Positions 14,638 through 17,099 of a stretch of DNA of 17,099 nt are shown in pieces. The stretch lies in NCBI GenBank assembly GCA_002440235.1, contig DJRZ01000016.1:1-17099 (forward strand), written 5' to 3'. A model generated the notes under the pieces. The model was given only the letters and a program-made list of their open reading frames with translations. It was not told the DNA's origin and searched no databases. The stretch comes from Alphaproteobacteria bacterium UBA6347. Lineage in GTDB: Bacteria; Pseudomonadota; Alphaproteobacteria; CAAGCB01; CAG-977. The first letter of the stretch is position 1. Each line of letters begins with the position of its first letter. The translations under genes and the position numbers were made by a program.

Positions 14638-16788
14638 ATGCTTAGGCAGTTCGAACTGGTGGAACGCGTCCGTTCCTATGACCCGAATGTCGATGAAGAG
14701 GGATTGGACAGGGCGTACGTCTTTGCGTGCAAAATGCACGGATCGCAAAAACGCGCGTCCGGCGACCCGTATTTTTCCCACCCCGTCGAAGTCGCGGGCA
14801 TTCTGACCGAATACAAGCTCGATTATGCGTCGATCGTGACCGCGTTGCTTCACGACACGATCGAAGACACCGCGGCGTCCTACGACGACATCAAGGAAAT
14901 GTTCGGCGAAGAGGTCGCCAAACTGGTCGAGGGCGTGACGAAGCTCAGCCGCATTCAGTTGCAGTCCGACCAGACGAAACAGGCTGAAAATTTCCGCAAG
15001 CTGTTGCTGGCGATGTCGGACGACATTCGCGTTCTGCTGGTCAAGCTTGCCGACCGCGTGCACAACATGCGCACGCTGAAATTCCACAAAGACCCCGCCA
15101 AACGCCAGCGCATCGCGCGCGAAACGATGGAAATCTACGCGCCGCTGGCGGAACGCATCGGCATGCAGGAAATGAAGAACGAGCTGGAAGAGCTGTCGTT
15201 CAAGGAATTGTATCCCGAAGCGTACGAATCCATTACGACGCGCTTGTCGTTCCTGCGCGAACAGGGCGGGGATCTGGTCGCGCGCATCATTGATGCGCTG
15301 AAAGACGATTTGAAGGACAGCGGCGTCGAATGCGAAGTCACGGGGCGCGAAAAAACGCCGTATTCCATCTGGCGCAAAATGCAGCGGCAGAACGCGACGT
15401 TCGAACAGCTGTCGGACATCATGGCTTTTCGCATCATCGTGCCGACGGTTGCCGACTGCTATCACGTTCTGGGGATCGTCCACACCAAATATCCGATGGT
15501 TCCGGGACGGTACAAAGACTATATTTCGACCCCGAAGCCCAACGGCTACAAATCGCTGCACACGGGGGTCATCGGTCCCGAAAAACACAAGATCGAAATC
15601 CAGATCCGCACGCGGGAAATGCATGAAATCGCGGAAATCGGCTTGGCGGCGCATTGGCGCTACAAACAGGGCGACTACAAAACGGACGGACGCCAGTTCG
15701 CTTGGTTGCGCGAATTGCTGGACATTATGGAACAGTCCGACAATCCCGAGGAATTCCTTGAACATACCAAGATGGAAATGTATCAGGATCAGGTGTTCTG
15801 CTTTTCCCCGAAAGGCGATCTGATCACTTTGCCGAAGGGCGCGACGGCGATCGATTTCGCCTACGCCGTCCATTCGGGCGTCGGCAACAAATGCGTCGGC
15901 GTGAAAATCAACGGCAAAATCCGCCCGTTGCGCACGGAGCTGACCAACGGCGACCAGGTGGAAATCCTGACGTCGAAAACGCAGACGCCGTCGCCGGAAT
16001 GGGAACGTTTCGTCGTGACGGGCAAGGCGCGCGCCGCCATTCGCCGTTTCGTGCGCGCGCAAAAACGCGAGCAGTATCTGGAGGTCGGACGCCAGATGTT
16101 GCAGCGCGCCTATAAAAACGAGGGATACGAATACGCGGACAAAAGTCTTGAAAACGTTCTGACGAACTTTAAACAGGCAACGGTTGAGGATTTGATCGCG
16201 TCGGTGGGCGAGGGCGTCATTTTGCCGAACGACGTCGTCGAATCCGTCTTTCCCGGACACAAGTCGCGGCTGGAGCGCGCCGTCGACGCCGTCAGACGCG
16301 GCGTCAAGAAAATCGGCGACAAGGTCGAGGGCAAAAAACAAAGCCCGATCAAAGGGCTGATCCCCGGCATGGCGATCAGCTTCGCCAAATGCTGCCACCC
16401 GTTGCCGGGGGACAGAATCGTCGGCATCGTCACGACGGGCAAAGGCGTGACCATTCACACCATCGACTGCCCGACGCTGGAAAAATTCGCGGGCGAGCCC
16501 GAACGCTGGCTGGACGTGTCCTGGAACGACGACGTCGTTTCGAACGAAAGCCACGTTTCGCGTCTGCGCATCGTTTTGGTCAACCAGCCCGGCAGTCTGG
16601 CGACGCTGTCGAACGTGATCGCCAAAAATCACGGCAACATCGCCAATTTGAACATTCTGGAACGGACTTTCGGGTTTTTCGATTTGACGGTCGACGTCGA
16701 AGTCCGCGACGTGCGCCACCTGAACGACATCATGGCGGCTTTGCGCGCCAGTCCCGGAATCAGTTCCGTCCGCCGCGCGCAGGATTGA
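14638..16788 (+). CDS. Bifunctional (p)ppGpp synthetase/hydrolase (Rel/SpoT homologue)
   Basis: The 716-residue product makes and degrades the stringent-response alarmones pppGpp and ppGpp. Domains in order: an HD hydrolase with its metal site intact (H48 in FSHPVEV, HDTIED at 72-77, [11 protein letters not shown] near 140); a synthetase domain (about 230-345) with [23 protein letters not shown] (about 384-446); a zinc-finger-like segment with KCCHPLPGD (Cys585, Cys586, His587); and a C-terminal ACT domain (about 640-716). The RYKD at 291-294 is the RXKD version found in bifunctional enzymes rather than the EXDD of synthetase-only RelA. With both active sites intact, this is probably the cell's single long RSH protein. 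It is variously called rel, rsh, spoT or relA. A weak AGCAGG precedes the ATG. acpS begins one base after the stop. Confidence 0.96.
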   Translation: MLRQFELVERVRSYDPNVDEEGLDRAYVFACKMHGSQKRASGDPYFSHPVEVAGILTEYKLDYASIVTALLHDTIEDTAASYDDIKEMFGEEVAKLVEGVTKLSRIQLQSDQTKQAENFRKLLLAMSDDIRVLLVKLADRVHNMRTLKFHKDPAKRQRIARETMEIYAPLAERIGMQEMKNELEELSFKELYPEAYESITTRLSFLREQGGDLVARIIDALKDDLKDSGVECEVTGREKTPYSIWRKMQRQNATFEQLSDIMAFRIIVPTVADCYHVLGIVHTKYPMVPGRYKDYISTPKPNGYKSLHTGVIGPEKHKIEIQIRTREMHEIAEIGLAAHWRYKQGDYKTDGRQFAWLRELLDIMEQSDNPEEFLEHTKMEMYQDQVFCFSPKGDLITLPKGATAIDFAYAVHSGVGNKCVGVKINGKIRPLRTELTNGDQVEILTSKTQTPSPEWERFVVTGKARAAIRRFVRAQKREQYLEVGRQMLQRAYKNEGYEYADKSLENVLTNFKQATVEDLIASVGEGVILPNDVVESVFPGHKSRLERAVDAVRRGVKKIGDKVEGKKQSPIKGLIPGMAISFAKCCHPLPGDRIVGIVTTGKGVTIHTIDCPTLEKFAGEPERWLDVSWNDDVVSNESHVSRLRIVLVNQPGSLATLSNVIAKNHGNIANLNILERTFGFFDLTVDVEVRDVRHLNDIMAALRASPGISSVRRAQD

Positions 16789-16789
16789 C

Positions 16790-17099
16790 ATGATCATCGG
16801 CGTGGGAACGGACTTGGTCGACGTCAGGCGGATTGAAAAATCCGTCGAACGGTTCGGAAAAGCTTTTTGCGACAGAATTTACACGCCCGCGGAACAGGCG
16901 GTTTGCGACGCGCGCGCAGGGAAAAGGCGGCTGTCCGCCTACGCCGCGCGTTTCGCCGCGAAAGAGGCTTGCTCCAAAGCGTTGGGAACGGGACTGCGCC
17001 AAGGGGTTTCCTGGCGCGACATGGAAAACGCCGGTCTGCCGACCGGACAGCCCGCGATGCGGTTGACGGGCGGAGCTTTGAAACGGTTGCGGGATTTGA
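16790..17099 (+). CDS. acpS: Holo-[acyl-carrier-protein] synthase, N-terminal part (3' end cut off by window edge)
   Basis: The reading frame is open to the right edge and gives 103 residues of a protein normally about 125-135 long. It attaches 4'-phosphopantetheine from coenzyme A to acyl carrier protein for fatty-acid synthesis. The start [16 protein letters not shown] is classic AcpS, with the metal-binding Asp8. The second motif [15 protein letters not shown], with its catalytic Glu in AAKEA, follows near residue 58. The stretch [15 protein letters not shown] corresponds to the usual NxxGxPxxxL region. AGGA (16781-16784) lies five bases before the ATG, inside the last codons of the Rel gene. 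The two stop/start codons are separated by a single base, so coupling is expected. Confidence 0.96.
   Translation, partial: MIIGVGTDLVDVRRIEKSVERFGKAFCDRIYTPAEQAVCDARAGKRRLSAYAARFAAKEACSKALGTGLRQGVSWRDMENAGLPTGQPAMRLTGGALKRLRDL

Noticed and set aside
13423..16797. A very long minus-strand open frame (over 1100 codons) running opposite rpoZ and the Rel gene and into the NYN gene.
   Set aside because: Only its last ~204 codons encode a recognisable protein (NYN). The rest is the mirror of rpoZ and rsh, stays open because those genes avoid TTA, CTA and TCA codons, and gives a low-complexity Arg/Phe/Asp/Val-rich product. The NYN start has its own Shine-Dalgarno and promoter.

Overview
The window looks like part of the chromosome of an alphaproteobacterium. 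The strongest sign is the right-hand gene order: NYN nuclease and uracil-DNA glycosylase divergent from rpoZ, then a single bifunctional RelA/SpoT homologue, then acpS. This arrangement is familiar in that class. The extended N-terminus of ribosomal protein S9 fits too. Coding DNA is GC-rich, with many NCG codons (ACG, TCG, CCG, GCG) alongside GAA and AAA. I cannot name the genus. No mobile element, CRISPR array, tRNA or rRNA is visible.

Layout. Positions 2-5051 (+) carry a glycogen/maltodextrin block: the 3' end of glgB (cut by the window edge), glgX and malQ, closed by a strong terminator. Positions 5179-7436 (-) hold a family 2 glycosyltransferase and, downstream, an unrecognised coiled-coil protein with two membrane segments. 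The second gene seems to have its own promoter placed so close that the mRNA may be leaderless. Positions 7684-8631 (+) are rplM-rpsI behind an AT-rich leader and promoter region, followed by two hairpins. The second hairpin also ends the convergent gene for an outer-membrane beta-barrel protein (8748-9596, -). Positions 9727-12783 (+) form a tightly spaced group: PIG-L-type deacetylase, 14-helix MFS exporter and HtpX membrane protease. Tail-to-tail with htpX lies the leftward pair NYN nuclease -> family 5 uracil-DNA glycosylase, whose coding regions overlap by 11 bases. From the same intergenic region rpoZ, rsh and acpS run rightward to the window edge, where acpS is cut.

How the genes fit together. 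GlgB makes alpha-1,6 branches in glycogen, GlgX removes them from phosphorylase limit dextrins, and MalQ rearranges the released maltodextrins. L13/S9 and RNA polymerase omega/Rel/AcpS are housekeeping genes for translation, transcription, (p)ppGpp control and acyl-carrier-protein activation. The glycosyltransferase, beta-barrel protein, deacetylase, exporter and HtpX all concern the cell envelope, but nothing in the sequence proves a shared pathway.

Most of the window is ordinary core genome. I see no convincing new multi-gene system. The best candidates for something undescribed are the two-membrane-segment coiled-coil protein at 5179-6504, the deacetylase-exporter-HtpX group and the overlapping NYN/UDG pair. 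Several gene starts were moved from the longest reading frame because a Shine-Dalgarno sequence fits only the downstream start codon.
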